This document shows positions 36,110 to 44,949 of a DNA stretch of 64,000 bases, one piece after another. The position numbers were made by a program, and so were the translations under genes. The stretch lies in contig NZ_LGCI01000010.1 of assembly GCF_001281525.1 (NCBI RefSeq), forward strand, positions 796,869-860,868, in the 5' to 3' direction. The DNA comes from Lysinibacillus macroides (GTDB lineage Bacteria > Bacillota > Bacilli > Bacillales_A > Planococcaceae). The number at the start of each line of letters is the position of its first letter. The first letter of the stretch is position 1. Below the pieces are notes generated by a model. It saw nothing but the letters and a program-made list of their open reading frames with translations, was not told the origin of the DNA and ran no database searches.

Positions 36110-36242
36110 TTGAGCGAAGACTCTACCTTTTTGAGCGATTCTCCCCTCGTATTGAGCGGAGGCTCCACTTTTTTGAGCGATTCTCCCCCCGTATTGAGCG
36201 AACTCTCCACCAAATTGAGCGGATTCATCACTTTTTTGAGCG
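36110..36242. repeat. Array B: seven TTGAGCG motifs at exact 21-bp spacing in the thrS leader
   Basis: TTGAGCG begins at 36110, 36131, 36152, 36173, 36194, 36215 and 36236, each exactly 21 bp from the next. Intervening 14-mers differ but are pyrimidine-rich (for example ATTCTCCCCTCGTA). The array lies between the T-box terminator and the thrS ribosome site, so it is transcribed as CGCUCAA repeats in the 5' untranslated region. Because 21 is a multiple of three it produces open frames on both strands, none of which is a gene. Confidence 0.88.
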
Positions 36243-36262
36243 AACTCCCCCTCCACTCAAAT

Positions 36263-36522
36263 AAAAAAGCTCCGTCCCTCACGAAAGGGACGAAGCGTAT
36301 GCTCGTGGTTCCACCCTTCTTCCTTCCGACCATACAGTCAGACGAAGCTCAAGGCTAGCTAACGGGCTAGGGACCGGCGAAAGATTATCCCTTTCGCTGC
36401 TCAGTAGGTAGTAAATTTAGTGCTCACACTAGGAAGCTTTCAGCCGATGACTTCCCTCTCTTATAAGCTGATACACAGAATTCATGTCCTCATCAACGCA
36501 TATTGATATTAAGTATATGAGC
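36263..36522 (-). promoter_or_regulatory. Thr T-box riboswitch leader of thrS
   Basis: The minus strand has the T-box core GGGTGGAACCACGAG (36303-36317) followed by a terminator hairpin (36269-36296, GCTTCGTCCC...GGGACGGAGC) and six U. Upstream, the segment TTTACTACCTACTGAG near 36400-36415 carries ACC, the probable Thr specifier codon. Uncharged tRNA(Thr) would relieve termination. The T-box is separated from thrS by the 21-bp repeat array, which is unusual. Confidence 0.92.
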
Positions 36523-36523
36523 C

Positions 36524-36552
36524 AGTATACGCTCGATTGGCGAAAAATGCAA
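36524..36552 (-). promoter_or_regulatory. Sigma-A promoter of the thrS T-box transcript
   Basis: TTGCAT (36547-36552) and TATACT (36524-36529) on the minus strand are 17 bp apart. The -35 element begins 2 bp after the dnaI stop, so thrS starts independently of dnaI. Confidence 0.7.
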
Positions 36553-36553
36553 C

Positions 36554-37492
36554 TTATAGTCGACGATTTTTCCCTCGCATTTCAATTGGCACCGTCAGGG
36601 CTTTAATACGCTCCATAATTCGGCCTGCCTTAACGATCTCAACTCCGCCTTTTTGTGACTGTGCTAAATGATGCTCTAACTCCTCATAATTAAAATTAGA
36701 GGTAATAAATGTTGGCAATTGCTCTGCCATACGATAATGGAAAATTGTTCCTAAAACCTCATCTCGCGTCCAAGCCGTCATCGTTTCCGCCCCAAGATCA
36801 TCCAACATTAAAACAGGTGCTTTTTTCACATAATCTATTTTCTCATTCAATGTATTATCGCCAATAGCATTTTTTATTTCTCGTAAAAATTCTGGCACAA
36901 ACACAACAACAGAACGAATATTAAGAGATGCTAATTCATTGGCAAGTGCACCTAGCACAAAAGATTTCCCTACCCCAAATTTACCATATAAGTAAAAACC
37001 CTTTGATGGTAACTGGCCCATCTCTTTTGTTGTTTTAACAAATTGGGCTGCTTTTTGTGCGATCATCACACGTGATTCATCATCAATACTTAAATCTTGA
37101 ATGGTTGCTTGCAATACATCTTTTGGCATGTGCATACTGGCAATCATATTCGCAACATCTCGGCGCTCTTCTTCTCTTATCTTTTGTTCACAACGCACAT
37201 AGTCCATTTCAATGGTATGTCGTACTACCCTTAATGTAGGAAGGAAGCCTTTTAAATAATTTGTACAATGTTCCGTATTGTCACAGCCACAGCACTCAGT
37301 GGATTGACTAATATATTCATCTAACTTGGGCAGGTTTCGTTCAATATTGTCATAATTTAGTTCCTGTGCATGCTGCGCTAAAAATGCCTGCACACGTGGA
37401 TGCTCTAAAATTTCACGTCGTCGTGCTTGGTATCGTTCTTGAAATGACGGTACATTAATCGCTCTTTTTAATGGTCCATTAATGGGTTCGAT
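36554..37492 (-). CDS. dnaI: Primosomal protein DnaI, helicase loader (probable ATC start)
   Basis: DnaI is the AAA+ loader that places the replicative helicase on DNA. The C-terminal ATPase has Walker A YGKFGVGKS, Walker B VLMLDDLGAE and sensor motifs; the N-terminal domain has a zinc cluster CCGCDNTEHC. No ATG/GTG/TTG begins the N-terminus: the first is GTG 37393, which would drop 33 residues. The same frame continues upstream as EPINGPLKRAINVPSFQERY, which matches the DnaI N-terminus (MEPIGRSL in B. subtilis, from memory), and the position of Met is an ATC at 37492 preceded by AGGTGAG. I take that as start (312 residues; family about 311). It follows dnaB by 18 bp. Confidence 0.88.
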   Translation of the reverse strand: MEPINGPLKRAINVPSFQERYQARRREILEHPRVQAFLAQHAQELNYDNIERNLPKLDEYISQSTECCGCDNTEHCTNYLKGFLPTLRVVRHTIEMDYVRCEQKIREEERRDVANMIASMHMPKDVLQATIQDLSIDDESRVMIAQKAAQFVKTTKEMGQLPSKGFYLYGKFGVGKSFVLGALANELASLNIRSVVVFVPEFLREIKNAIGDNTLNEKIDYVKKAPVLMLDDLGAETMTAWTRDEVLGTIFHYRMAEQLPTFITSNFNYEELEHHLAQSQKGGVEIVKAGRIMERIKALTVPIEMRGKNRRL

Positions 37493-37510
37493 TGTTACTC
37501 ACCTACTTTA

Positions 37511-38866
37511 TTATTCGCTTTTTCCTAGCATTTCTAATATTTTTTGTCGCTCTTTTTCAAAATCTATCGTGCTAGCAGTAGCTTCCTCTTGTTTGTCATT
37601 CCGTTTATAGAACCATTCAGGCACTTTTTCTTCACGTTGATGCCCTGAACGTCCCTTGGTCTGCTGACTCGTTTTACTCGTTGTTTGTGGCTTGTTTTTC
37701 CAAGCCATATATTTATCATGTTCTTGACGTGCAAGCTCCATTGCTTCTTTAGCTGTTTGAATATTTTTTCGTACCCAATGATCGGCAATTGTTTCCACAT
37801 ATTTTTTCGGAAGCTTCATATCGGTTGTCAGCATCACATACTCCAACAACGCATTCACTACCCCAATTGGCATTCCATGCTGCACAATTAAGCTCTCAGC
37901 TAGCTGAACGGAGGTTTGTAGAGGCTCTTTGCCATTATTAATATCACGCAACACTTGTACAGGAGCAGTTGTTTCTAAATAATGCTGTAGCTCCTGCTCC
38001 TTCGACATTTGTCTTGTTTCCTCTAACGGTACGGACTCTGTTACTTTTGCTAATTTTGGCGGCTCCTTGGAAACGTTCAATTTATAAAAATCTGATGCAG
38101 CCTTGCGCAGGCGTTCCTGTGAAATACCTCCATCACCATCTACCGCTTGGATGACAATCTTTTGCATATCAAGCGCGGTTAAATGATACAAAAATGCTAG
38201 CTTTGCAATGGCTTCTCGAATTTCAAATGTAAGTGATCTAGCACGCACCATTTGCTTTGATAAACCCGCCTGTAGCAACTCAAAGTCAAATTGCTCCAAA
38301 TAAAAAGGATATACCTTTTGCTGTTTATCCTCTTGATTTATATCCGTTTGTAAATCTGAGGGCATATTGGCATGAACAGGCTTATAAACATCCATAAAGG
38401 CACGTGATACATCCTTAAATGTCTTATCTTTTGCTGACGCTATAAAACGTTGACGTAAGTTGCGATAAGCCTGCTCTCCAATTTTACTGAATAAAAACAT
38501 CGATAATAATGGGTCTTTCATAAAGCTATCTGCATCTAACGGGCGCTGTAGCTCATATAGAAAACTTCGCTCCCCTGTATTTTCTTTTTTCCATGTACGC
38601 AGTAAACCAATTGCCTCCAATGCAATACGAGCCTCAAACACTTTACCAATTGGCAGCCCTAATACATTCATTAAATAATAATGCGTCATTTGCTGCTTTG
38701 GCTTTTGCTCTGCCTCTGCCCACAATGTTAAATAAAGGCTGATTGGCTCTGAGCCTGTTAATGGTTGATAAAATAGTGTCACTAATTGACGTTCTTGTGT
38801 AGAAAATGCATGAGGTAGACGAATATCGAAAGGATCGCCAGGCTGCAATTCCTTATATAAATGCAT
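37511..38866 (-). CDS. dnaB: Replication initiation and membrane attachment protein DnaB
   Basis: In Bacilli DnaB is a helicase co-loader acting with DnaD and DnaI, not the replicative helicase itself. The 451-residue protein has an N-terminal DDBH1-type region and a C-terminal DnaD-like DDBH2 segment (PVQVLRDINNGKEPLQTSVQ, PIGVVNALLEYVMLTTDMKL) followed by a charged tail. ATG 38866 follows GAAGGACGT. It lies between nrdR (25 bp upstream) and dnaI, the conserved nrdR-dnaB-dnaI order. Confidence 0.92.
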   Translation of the reverse strand: MHLYKELQPGDPFDIRLPHAFSTQERQLVTLFYQPLTGSEPISLYLTLWAEAEQKPKQQMTHYYLMNVLGLPIGKVFEARIALEAIGLLRTWKKENTGERSFLYELQRPLDADSFMKDPLLSMFLFSKIGEQAYRNLRQRFIASAKDKTFKDVSRAFMDVYKPVHANMPSDLQTDINQEDKQQKVYPFYLEQFDFELLQAGLSKQMVRARSLTFEIREAIAKLAFLYHLTALDMQKIVIQAVDGDGGISQERLRKAASDFYKLNVSKEPPKLAKVTESVPLEETRQMSKEQELQHYLETTAPVQVLRDINNGKEPLQTSVQLAESLIVQHGMPIGVVNALLEYVMLTTDMKLPKKYVETIADHWVRKNIQTAKEAMELARQEHDKYMAWKNKPQTTSKTSQQTKGRSGHQREEKVPEWFYKRNDKQEEATASTIDFEKERQKILEMLGKSE

Positions 38867-38891
38867 CAACGTCCTTCATCCTCTCTGTTTG

Positions 38892-39362
38892 CTATGATTG
38901 CTGATCCGTTTGACGTTGAATAATGTCCTTTATTTCCTCAATAAAGACATTGATATCTTTAAACTGACGGTAAACAGATGCAAAGCGTACATAGGCTACT
39001 TCATCTATTTTAGCTAAGCGGTCCATGACCATCTCACCGACATCCTCCGAGCGTACTTCCGAATTTCCAATGCGGCGAAGATCTTTTTCAATGGATAGCA
39101 CAAGCTCCTCTAATACATCAAGTGCCACTGGACGCTTTTCACAAGCACGAATAAGCCCACGAAGTACCTTCTCACGGCTAAATTCTTCTCGTGAACCTTC
39201 CTTTTTCACAACGACTAATGGTGTTTCTTCAATTTTTTCAAACGTTGTAAAACGAAAGCCACATGACTCACATTCACGACGTCTACGAATTTCTTTATTA
39301 TCATCTACTGGCCTCGAATCCACAACACGCGTTCCGTTAAATCGGCAAGATGGACATCTCAT
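38892..39362 (-). CDS. nrdR: Transcriptional repressor NrdR
   Basis: NrdR senses ATP/dATP through an ATP-cone and represses ribonucleotide reductase genes. The 156-residue protein starts [20 protein letters not shown], with the zinc ribbon completed by [14 protein letters not shown], followed by the ATP-cone [20 protein letters not shown]. Length is typical. ATG 39362 follows GGAGAGTAATGAT. It is upstream of dnaB in the same operon; in B. subtilis speD separates it from gapB, but no speD is present here. Confidence 0.95.
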   Translation of the reverse strand: MRCPSCRFNGTRVVDSRPVDDNKEIRRRRECESCGFRFTTFEKIEETPLVVVKKEGSREEFSREKVLRGLIRACEKRPVALDVLEELVLSIEKDLRRIGNSEVRSEDVGEMVMDRLAKIDEVAYVRFASVYRQFKDINVFIEEIKDIIQRQTDQQS

Positions 39363-39500
39363 ATCATTACTCTCCTGATTGACAACAATTTAATATTTCT
39401 ATTATAACAAATTTCCCACATATAAGAAAAGTGCATTAGCATTCGTGAACTCATGATAAGCCTTAAGTATTTAAAGCACAAGAAATATTGTCCAATCAAA

Positions 39501-39533
39501 AAACACATTGAAACCATTTAGATTTCAATGTGT
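39501..39533 (-). terminator. Terminator of gapB
   Basis: AACACATTGAAA and TTTCAATGTGTT pair perfectly around a 9-base loop; the minus strand continues TTTTTTGATTGG. It lies 10 bp after the gapB stop. Confidence 0.85.
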
Positions 39534-39542
39534 TATACACAA

Positions 39543-40565
39543 TTATGCGTTTACTGTTTCTAATGCATTCGCTACTTTTTTCACAAGGTCCACAACGCGT
39601 GCAGAGTAACCCCACTCGTTATCATACCAAGCAAGTACTTTTACCTTGCGATTACCTAATACCATTGTAGAAAGTCCATCAACTGTTGAAGAATAAGTCG
39701 TTGTATTATAATCAGCAGATACTAATGGTTCAACAGAGAAATTTAAAATCCCCTTCATTGGCCCTTCTGTTGCTGCTTTTACAAACGCTGCATTAACAGC
39801 ATCAACTGTGACATCTGTATTTAAATCCACTACAAGGTCCACTAAAGAGACATTTGCGGTTGGAACACGAAGTGCCATACCATGAATTTTCCCCTCTAAC
39901 TCAGGTAGTACCAATTTTAATGCTTTCGCAGCACCTGTTGATGTTGGAATAATGGATTGAGCGCAACCACGTGCACGTCGTAAATCTTTATGTGGGTTGT
40001 CTAAGTTCTTTTGATCATTTGTATAGGCATGAACCGTTGTCATTAATCCATTATCAATGCCAAATGTGTCATTTAATACTTTTGCTACTGGCGCTAAGCA
40101 GTTTGTTGTACAAGAAGCGTTAGAAATCACATCATGTTTCGCAATATCAAGTTGCTCATCATTAACCCCTAACACAACCGTTACGTCCTCATTTTTACCA
40201 GGTGCTGTTAAGATTACTTTTTTTGCTCCTGCTTCTAAGTGCATAGCTGCTTTGTCACGTTCATTAAATTTACCAGTAGCCTCAATAACGATATCCACGC
40301 CCATCGCAGCCCACGGTAATTTTAATGGGTCACGCTCACTAATAATTTGTACACGTTTACCATTTACAATTATAGCATCGCCTGCTGGTTCAATCGTACC
40401 CGCAAAAGTTCCATGATTTGTGTCATACTTAATCAAATGTGCTAACGTTTCAGCTGAGTAGCTTGCGTTAATCGCAACGATATTTAAGTCTTGTTGTACG
40501 ATCGCTTGTCGGAAAACCATACGCCCGATACGTCCGAAACCGTTAATAGCAATTGATACTGTCAT
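39543..40565 (-). CDS. gapB: Glyceraldehyde-3-phosphate dehydrogenase, gluconeogenic GapB type
   Basis: Interconverts glyceraldehyde 3-phosphate and 1,3-bisphosphoglycerate. The 340-residue enzyme has NGFGRIGRMVFRQA for the cofactor, the catalytic cysteine in SNASCTTNCLAP and the substrate site STGAAKALKLVLPEL. The cofactor-specificity segment reads VAINASYSAET, with Ala where NAD-dependent GapA has Asp, as in NADP-preferring GapB. Location beside nrdR-dnaB-dnaI also matches gapB. It is monocistronic, with a terminator downstream. The 400-bp region upstream (40566-40964) contains its promoter and the ABC operon terminator; no CcpN site was identified with confidence. Confidence 0.92.
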   Translation of the reverse strand: MTVSIAINGFGRIGRMVFRQAIVQQDLNIVAINASYSAETLAHLIKYDTNHGTFAGTIEPAGDAIIVNGKRVQIISERDPLKLPWAAMGVDIVIEATGKFNERDKAAMHLEAGAKKVILTAPGKNEDVTVVLGVNDEQLDIAKHDVISNASCTTNCLAPVAKVLNDTFGIDNGLMTTVHAYTNDQKNLDNPHKDLRRARGCAQSIIPTSTGAAKALKLVLPELEGKIHGMALRVPTANVSLVDLVVDLNTDVTVDAVNAAFVKAATEGPMKGILNFSVEPLVSADYNTTTYSSTVDGLSTMVLGNRKVKVLAWYDNEWGYSARVVDLVKKVANALETVNA

Positions 40566-40825
40566 TTATAAATCCTCCTGTGGATGCATATTCATAATAA
40601 TTATATACTTTATAGTGATTAGTATAACACAATTTTAAAAAAGATGAACATTAATATGCTTAATATTTAAAGTTCTTATTTTCTGAAAAATTACTTTTCA
40701 CTTTCGTGCCTTTTTATGAATGGATAGGAGTCAAAAAATGTTTGGCTTGATTGAAGATGAAAGGAAAAACATTGGAACAATTTCTATAAGATTTTTAAAG
40801 ATCGATTCATGTTAAAAATAAAAAA

Positions 40826-40868
40826 CTAAGAATCCATTTTGAAAAAAATAGAGCAGCATGGATTCTTA
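40826..40868 (-). terminator. Terminator of the ABC exporter operon
   Basis: CTAAGAATCCA and TGGATTCTTAG form a perfect 11-bp stem with a 21-base loop; the minus strand continues TTTTTTATTTTT. It lies about 95 bp after the permease stop. Confidence 0.8.
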
Positions 40869-40964
40869 GCTATTCGTTTTAAAAGTGGATTTGATCTTTC
40901 TACATGCACTGCTGTTTTTACTCCTGTATTCACCCCCTTATCGATAATTAGCTTTTTACAAAAA

Positions 40965-42575
40965 TCACCCAGCAATATCTCGCCTAGTATAGCCAATAAA
41001 GCCAATTACAGATAAGACAATAGTAAATAGTGTTAAAACGATCAGCACCATAAAATTCGTGGCATCTACCGGGATATGCGGGATATAGTCAAAAACAGAT
41101 AAGCTATTCATCCATGTGGGGAAGCCAAGTAAATCGCCAAGATAGACAACAAGAAAACAATAGACCACATACAGCCAAATAGCCCCTGTATATTTTGGCA
41201 CGATTCCTATCAAACCTATAACAAGACCAATTACTGCCCATATCGCTGGTAAATAAACATAAGCCGAAGCAAAAGTTGTACCAAATGATAGTGTCTCCTC
41301 CATCACTGCTTCACCTACCGACCATAACCCTAAAGCAACAAGTGATTGCATAATAAAGCTGACAACAACTGCTAGGAGAAAATGACTGCCTAGTACACAA
41401 GTTCGTGATCGCGCACGAGTATAATAGTTTTCTGTGAGATTCTTTGTTTCTTCCCCTTTTACTGTTAATACCACCATCACTGCTGGAACTACGCTTATTA
41501 ATGACATAATTGCCATTAGCAATGTCATAAATTGCTCCGTCATCGTATAATCTGATTCTACGTCTATAAATGCTTGCATAAGCTCCATATCCGCAAAGTA
41601 TAACTCTAAATCTCCTAAAATCGCCCCAAAAGAGCTACTTAAAATAAACAGCCCAATCATCCATGCAATTAGATTCGTACGCTGTAACCTTAGAGCAAGG
41701 CCCAATGGTGTTTGCAAAAATGGAGAAGCGTATGCTTTACCTTTTCTTGCCGCTATAAATCCAGAGCCTAAATCTCGAATAGCATGTAAATAAAAAGCCA
41801 TGGCTCCAAACACAATAGCAGCTCCGAATGTGATAACAACTGGCCACCAAATATTAGCTGCGAAAACGCCAGACCTAACGAGCCAGCCAAGGGGCGATAC
41901 CCATGATAGTACCTCACTACTTACATCACCAATTGCTCGAATCAAATAGGCTATAATCAAAACCATAAAAGAAAACATAGTCGTTCCTCTTAAGGTTTCT
42001 GTCAGTTGAGCAAAAATGGCTGTGATGGCAGCAAAGAGAAGTCCTATTGCACCTAAAATGGAGCCATATAATAAAGAGCCTGCTACATCCACACCATCTA
42101 TTTGAAGAGAGGCTAGGCCAAGCCCTATTAAAATAGCTAGTACTATATTTATTAGGACACTAACAATCATTACTGCACTCACATAGGACAAGCGGCCAAC
42201 AGAAAGGGCACGAATCATTTCAATACGACCATTTTCTTCATCCCCACGTGTAGCCCGCCCTACAAGTAAAATATTCATGATTGCTACTGCTATTGCTGTA
42301 AAGAGCAACATTTCATTAGCAAATATGGCACCGTTAGAATGTAAATAATCCTCCATTTTATAACCTGGCCCAAGCATCGCCACCATAGCTGGATTTTCCA
42401 TTGTGAGTGAAACAGCTTGCCTCGACTTTTCATCTTTATAAATACTTGAATAGGCCGTGGCAACAGACAAGGTGATACCGATTAAACTAATTAGCCAAAT
42501 TAGCATCTTAAATCGTTGTTGTCTAGCAATGAACACTGTTAATTTATTCGTTCCTTTAAAATACCTTGCCACCAT
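40965..42575 (-). CDS. ABC-2 type exporter permease, large 12-span form
   Basis: A 536-residue polytopic membrane protein with about twelve hydrophobic segments in two similar halves (first half up to about 260, second from about 300). This resembles the tetronasin/polyketide-antibiotic exporter permeases and related multidrug exporters. Its ATG overlaps the stop of the ATPase gene by one base (TAATG), so the two are translationally coupled. With the divergent TetR gene it forms an exporter-repressor module. The substrate is not predictable; drug or lipid export is inferred from family. Confidence 0.85.
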   Translation of the reverse strand: MVARYFKGTNKLTVFIARQQRFKMLIWLISLIGITLSVATAYSSIYKDEKSRQAVSLTMENPAMVAMLGPGYKMEDYLHSNGAIFANEMLLFTAIAVAIMNILLVGRATRGDEENGRIEMIRALSVGRLSYVSAVMIVSVLINIVLAILIGLGLASLQIDGVDVAGSLLYGSILGAIGLLFAAITAIFAQLTETLRGTTMFSFMVLIIAYLIRAIGDVSSEVLSWVSPLGWLVRSGVFAANIWWPVVITFGAAIVFGAMAFYLHAIRDLGSGFIAARKGKAYASPFLQTPLGLALRLQRTNLIAWMIGLFILSSSFGAILGDLELYFADMELMQAFIDVESDYTMTEQFMTLLMAIMSLISVVPAVMVVLTVKGEETKNLTENYYTRARSRTCVLGSHFLLAVVVSFIMQSLVALGLWSVGEAVMEETLSFGTTFASAYVYLPAIWAVIGLVIGLIGIVPKYTGAIWLYVVYCFLVVYLGDLLGFPTWMNSLSVFDYIPHIPVDATNFMVLIVLTLFTIVLSVIGFIGYTRRDIAG

Positions 42576-43489
42576 TATAACGACCCCTCTGCCTTAGAGT
42601 GAGAATGCTCTTCTTCTCTATAGTGACGCATAAATAAATCTTCTAACGTTGGTGGGGCACTTTCTAATTTCAAAATACCAAACTTCGCTATATACCGAAT
42701 CACTGTATCCATTTCCTCTGTATCCACTTGGAAGGTGAGTTCAGAACCTTTTTCCTCTAAATGATGAATCCCTTTTAGTTTGTTTAAAGAAGTGAAAGGT
42801 TCTCTCGTTTTAATGGTTAAATGAGTACGAGTTAAGTGACGTAATTCATCCAATGTGCCGGTTTCAATGATCTGACCTTGTCGAATAATCCCCACACGAT
42901 CACATAATTTTTCTACCTCTGATAAAATATGGCTGGATAGCAGGACACTCTTACCCGATCTTTTTGCATCCAGTACACATTCCTGAAAGATATTTTCCAT
43001 CAACGGATCTAGTCCCGATGTCGGTTCATCTAAAATATAAAGATCTGCATCTGATGCAAAGGCAGCTATTAAAGCAACCTTTTGTCTATTCCCTTTCGAA
43101 TACGTCCTGCTTTTCTTCGTTGGATCAAAATTGAATTTCTCTATTAGTTCCTCTCTTTTAGCTTGATTTGTGCTGCCATTCATGTTCATAAAAAGATCTA
43201 TCACTTCCCCACCCGTTAAATTTGGCCACAGATTAACATCACCAGGCACATAGGCAATACGTTTATGAATGTCCACTGCATCTGCCCAGACATCTTTATT
43301 AAAGATCCTAGCCTCTCCTTGTGTTGCCTTTAACATCCCCAGTAATATGCGAATGGTTGTTGATTTCCCCGCCCCATTTGGACCAATAAAACCATAAACC
43401 TCCCCTTCATTCACTGCTAAATTCACACCCTCTAATGCCGTATACTTTCCAAACCTTTTCGTTAAATTGATTGTTTCTAAAATAGGCAT
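42575..43489 (-). CDS. ABC exporter ATP-binding protein
   Basis: A 304-residue ATPase with Walker A GFIGPNGAGKST, Q-loop near RIAYVPGDV, signature TYSKGNRQKVALIAAF, Walker B LYILDEPTSGLDPLM and H-loop LSSHILSEVEKL. The signature is SKGNRQK rather than LSGGQ, as in some exporter ATPases of this group. The C-terminal 90 residues form a regulatory extension typical of DrrA-like proteins. It is first in the operon with the permease and lies 144 bp from the divergent tetR gene. Confidence 0.92.
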   Translation of the reverse strand: MPILETINLTKRFGKYTALEGVNLAVNEGEVYGFIGPNGAGKSTTIRILLGMLKATQGEARIFNKDVWADAVDIHKRIAYVPGDVNLWPNLTGGEVIDLFMNMNGSTNQAKREELIEKFNFDPTKKSRTYSKGNRQKVALIAAFASDADLYILDEPTSGLDPLMENIFQECVLDAKRSGKSVLLSSHILSEVEKLCDRVGIIRQGQIIETGTLDELRHLTRTHLTIKTREPFTSLNKLKGIHHLEEKGSELTFQVDTEEMDTVIRYIAKFGILKLESAPPTLEDLFMRHYREEEHSHSKAEGSL

Positions 43490-43530
43490 ATTTCACCCAC
43501 CCCTTTAATTATGAAATATTTTAATCTTTA

Positions 43531-43579
43531 TAGTTCATAATATATAAAAGCTATTCTCTTCGCAACAGTTTATGAACTA
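43531..43579. promoter_or_regulatory. Paired inverted half-sites between exporter and TetR genes
   Basis: TAGTTCATAA (43531-43540) and TTATGAACTA (43570-43579) are a perfect 10-bp inverted repeat separated by 29 bp. They sit in the divergent promoter region, a likely binding site for the TetR protein. Binding is inferred. Confidence 0.6.
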
Positions 43580-43633
43580 TTTCCATTGTTTTATTACATA
43601 ACTTTCATTAAACTAATGAATGAGGTGAATGAA

Positions 43634-44215
43634 ATGGATGGTTTTGAAAAACGCAGAGATCAAAAGAAAAAAAATATATTAAAGGCAGCTTTAACCTTAT
43701 TCATGGAATATGGAATACACAAGGTTGCCATTGCAGAGATAGCTAAAAAGGCAAGTGTCTCTCAAGTCACCATCTATAATTACTTTGACAGTAAAGATAA
43801 TCTAGTTCGTTTCGTTTTTAAATTTTATGTCGATCAAGTATGGAAGGAACAAAAAGAACTCCTCGAAAGGAACCTTCCGTTTAATGAGAAAATAAAAAAG
43901 ATTATATTTGAAAAAGGAACAGCCGCTAGTCAAATAAGTGAGAAGTTTTTTCAAGATTTTATGAAGGATTATGCTAGTGGGCAAAGTTATGCTGAAGAAA
44001 TTTATGAAAAGGAAGCACTGCCACTTTTAATTAAACTTTTTAATGAAGGAAGAGAACAAGGGTATATTGATGCTGAGGTATCAGATGAGGCCATTTTATT
44101 TTATTTAAAGATGTTTCAAGAATACTTGCAGCGTGAGGATAGTACAAAAATGGCACTTCCAATAGCAGAGGAGCTTACCAAGTTATTCTTTTACGGTATA
44201 GCTGGGAAAAGGTAA
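43634..44215 (+). CDS. TetR-family repressor of the ABC exporter
   Basis: A 193-residue regulator with the N-terminal helix-turn-helix AIAEIAKKASVSQVTIYNYF and a helical ligand-binding C-terminus. ATG 43634 follows GAGGTGAATG and is preferred to 43586, whose extra 16 residues read through the promoter region. It is divergent from the ABC exporter genes and followed by a hairpin at 44240-44276. Repression of the exporter and itself by binding the inverted repeat upstream is the usual arrangement for such modules. Confidence 0.88.
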   Translation: MDGFEKRRDQKKKNILKAALTLFMEYGIHKVAIAEIAKKASVSQVTIYNYFDSKDNLVRFVFKFYVDQVWKEQKELLERNLPFNEKIKKIIFEKGTAASQISEKFFQDFMKDYASGQSYAEEIYEKEALPLLIKLFNEGREQGYIDAEVSDEAILFYLKMFQEYLQREDSTKMALPIAEELTKLFFYGIAGKR

Positions 44216-44241
44216 GATAGCAGTGAGCCACCGAAAAAGCA

Positions 44242-44276
44242 AAAAGCCTGCTTGGAATTGTCTTTCAAGCAGGCTT
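44242..44276 (-). terminator. Terminator of polA-mutM-coaE, possibly shared with tetR
   Basis: AAGCCTGCTTG pairs perfectly with CAAGCAGGCTT around an 11-13-base loop; the minus strand continues TTTTGCTTTTTC. The plus strand has only TTAACC after it, so the main direction is minus. Confidence 0.75.
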
Positions 44277-44342
44277 AACCCCAATAATATCCAGGAGTTA
44301 ACTGTAGTGTGATATGCGCTATGAAAATCCGCTTTTTTACTA

Positions 44343-44936
44343 CTAAATAACGTCCCAATGCGTAAGGATTTTTTTTAGTTGTCCCTCAGTATGCTCGATA
44401 CTATCATTATTATAAATAACGGCATGTGCACCTTTTTCTTTCACAGACATTGGTAGCTGAGCATGCATACGTGCCAGCGCATCCTCTTGTGATAATTGAT
44501 TGCGCTCCATTAAGCGTTGAAGCTGAACCTCCTCACTTACTGAAACGACGATAATACGATCTACAAAGTGCTGGAGCTGGCTTTCAAATAGTAGCGGAAT
44601 ATCCATCACTACGTGCTTAGAGCCTGCCTCTAAATAGGCATCACGCTGGCGCAGCATTTCCTTTCTGATCGCTGGATGCATAATATCATTTAAAACTTTA
44701 CGCTGTGCAGGCTCATGAAAAATAATATCGCCCAGCTTTGTTCGATTTAAAGTGCCATCCTCTTGTAAAATAGCCTGTCCAAAGCTTTCAGCAATCAATG
44801 CTAATGTTGCTGTTCCTGGCTCTACTACATCCCGCGCTACCTTATCTGCATCAACAATTGGTAAACCTAATGCTGTCATCATTTTGGCTACTGTACTTTT
44901 TCCGCTCGCAATACTTCCTGTTAGTCCGATAATCAT
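44343..44936 (-). CDS. coaE: Dephospho-CoA kinase
   Basis: Catalyses the last step of coenzyme A synthesis. The 197-residue P-loop kinase begins MIIGLTGSIASGKSTVAKMM with Walker A GSIASGKST, and has VDADKVARDVVEPG, VMDIPLLFES and the lid region QLQRLMERNQLS. ATG 44936 follows AAAGGGGATTTAG; the frame up to 44993 overlaps the end of mutM and is rejected. It is the last gene of polA-mutM-coaE, an order conserved in Bacilli. Confidence 0.94.
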   Translation of the reverse strand: MIIGLTGSIASGKSTVAKMMTALGLPIVDADKVARDVVEPGTATLALIAESFGQAILQEDGTLNRTKLGDIIFHEPAQRKVLNDIMHPAIRKEMLRQRDAYLEAGSKHVVMDIPLLFESQLQHFVDRIIVVSVSEEVQLQRLMERNQLSQEDALARMHAQLPMSVKEKGAHAVIYNNDSIEHTEGQLKKILTHWDVI

Positions 44937-44949
44937 TGCTAAATCCCCT

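Noticed and set aside
36110..36242. CRISPR array
   Set aside because: The conserved unit is only 7-8 bp and the spacers 13-14 bp, there are no cas genes, and the arrays lie in short intergenic gaps. Phased motif arrays fit better.
36028..36358. Short proteins on both strands across the thrS leader
   Set aside because: They are translations of the 21-bp repeat and T-box leader; the frames stay open because the period is divisible by three.
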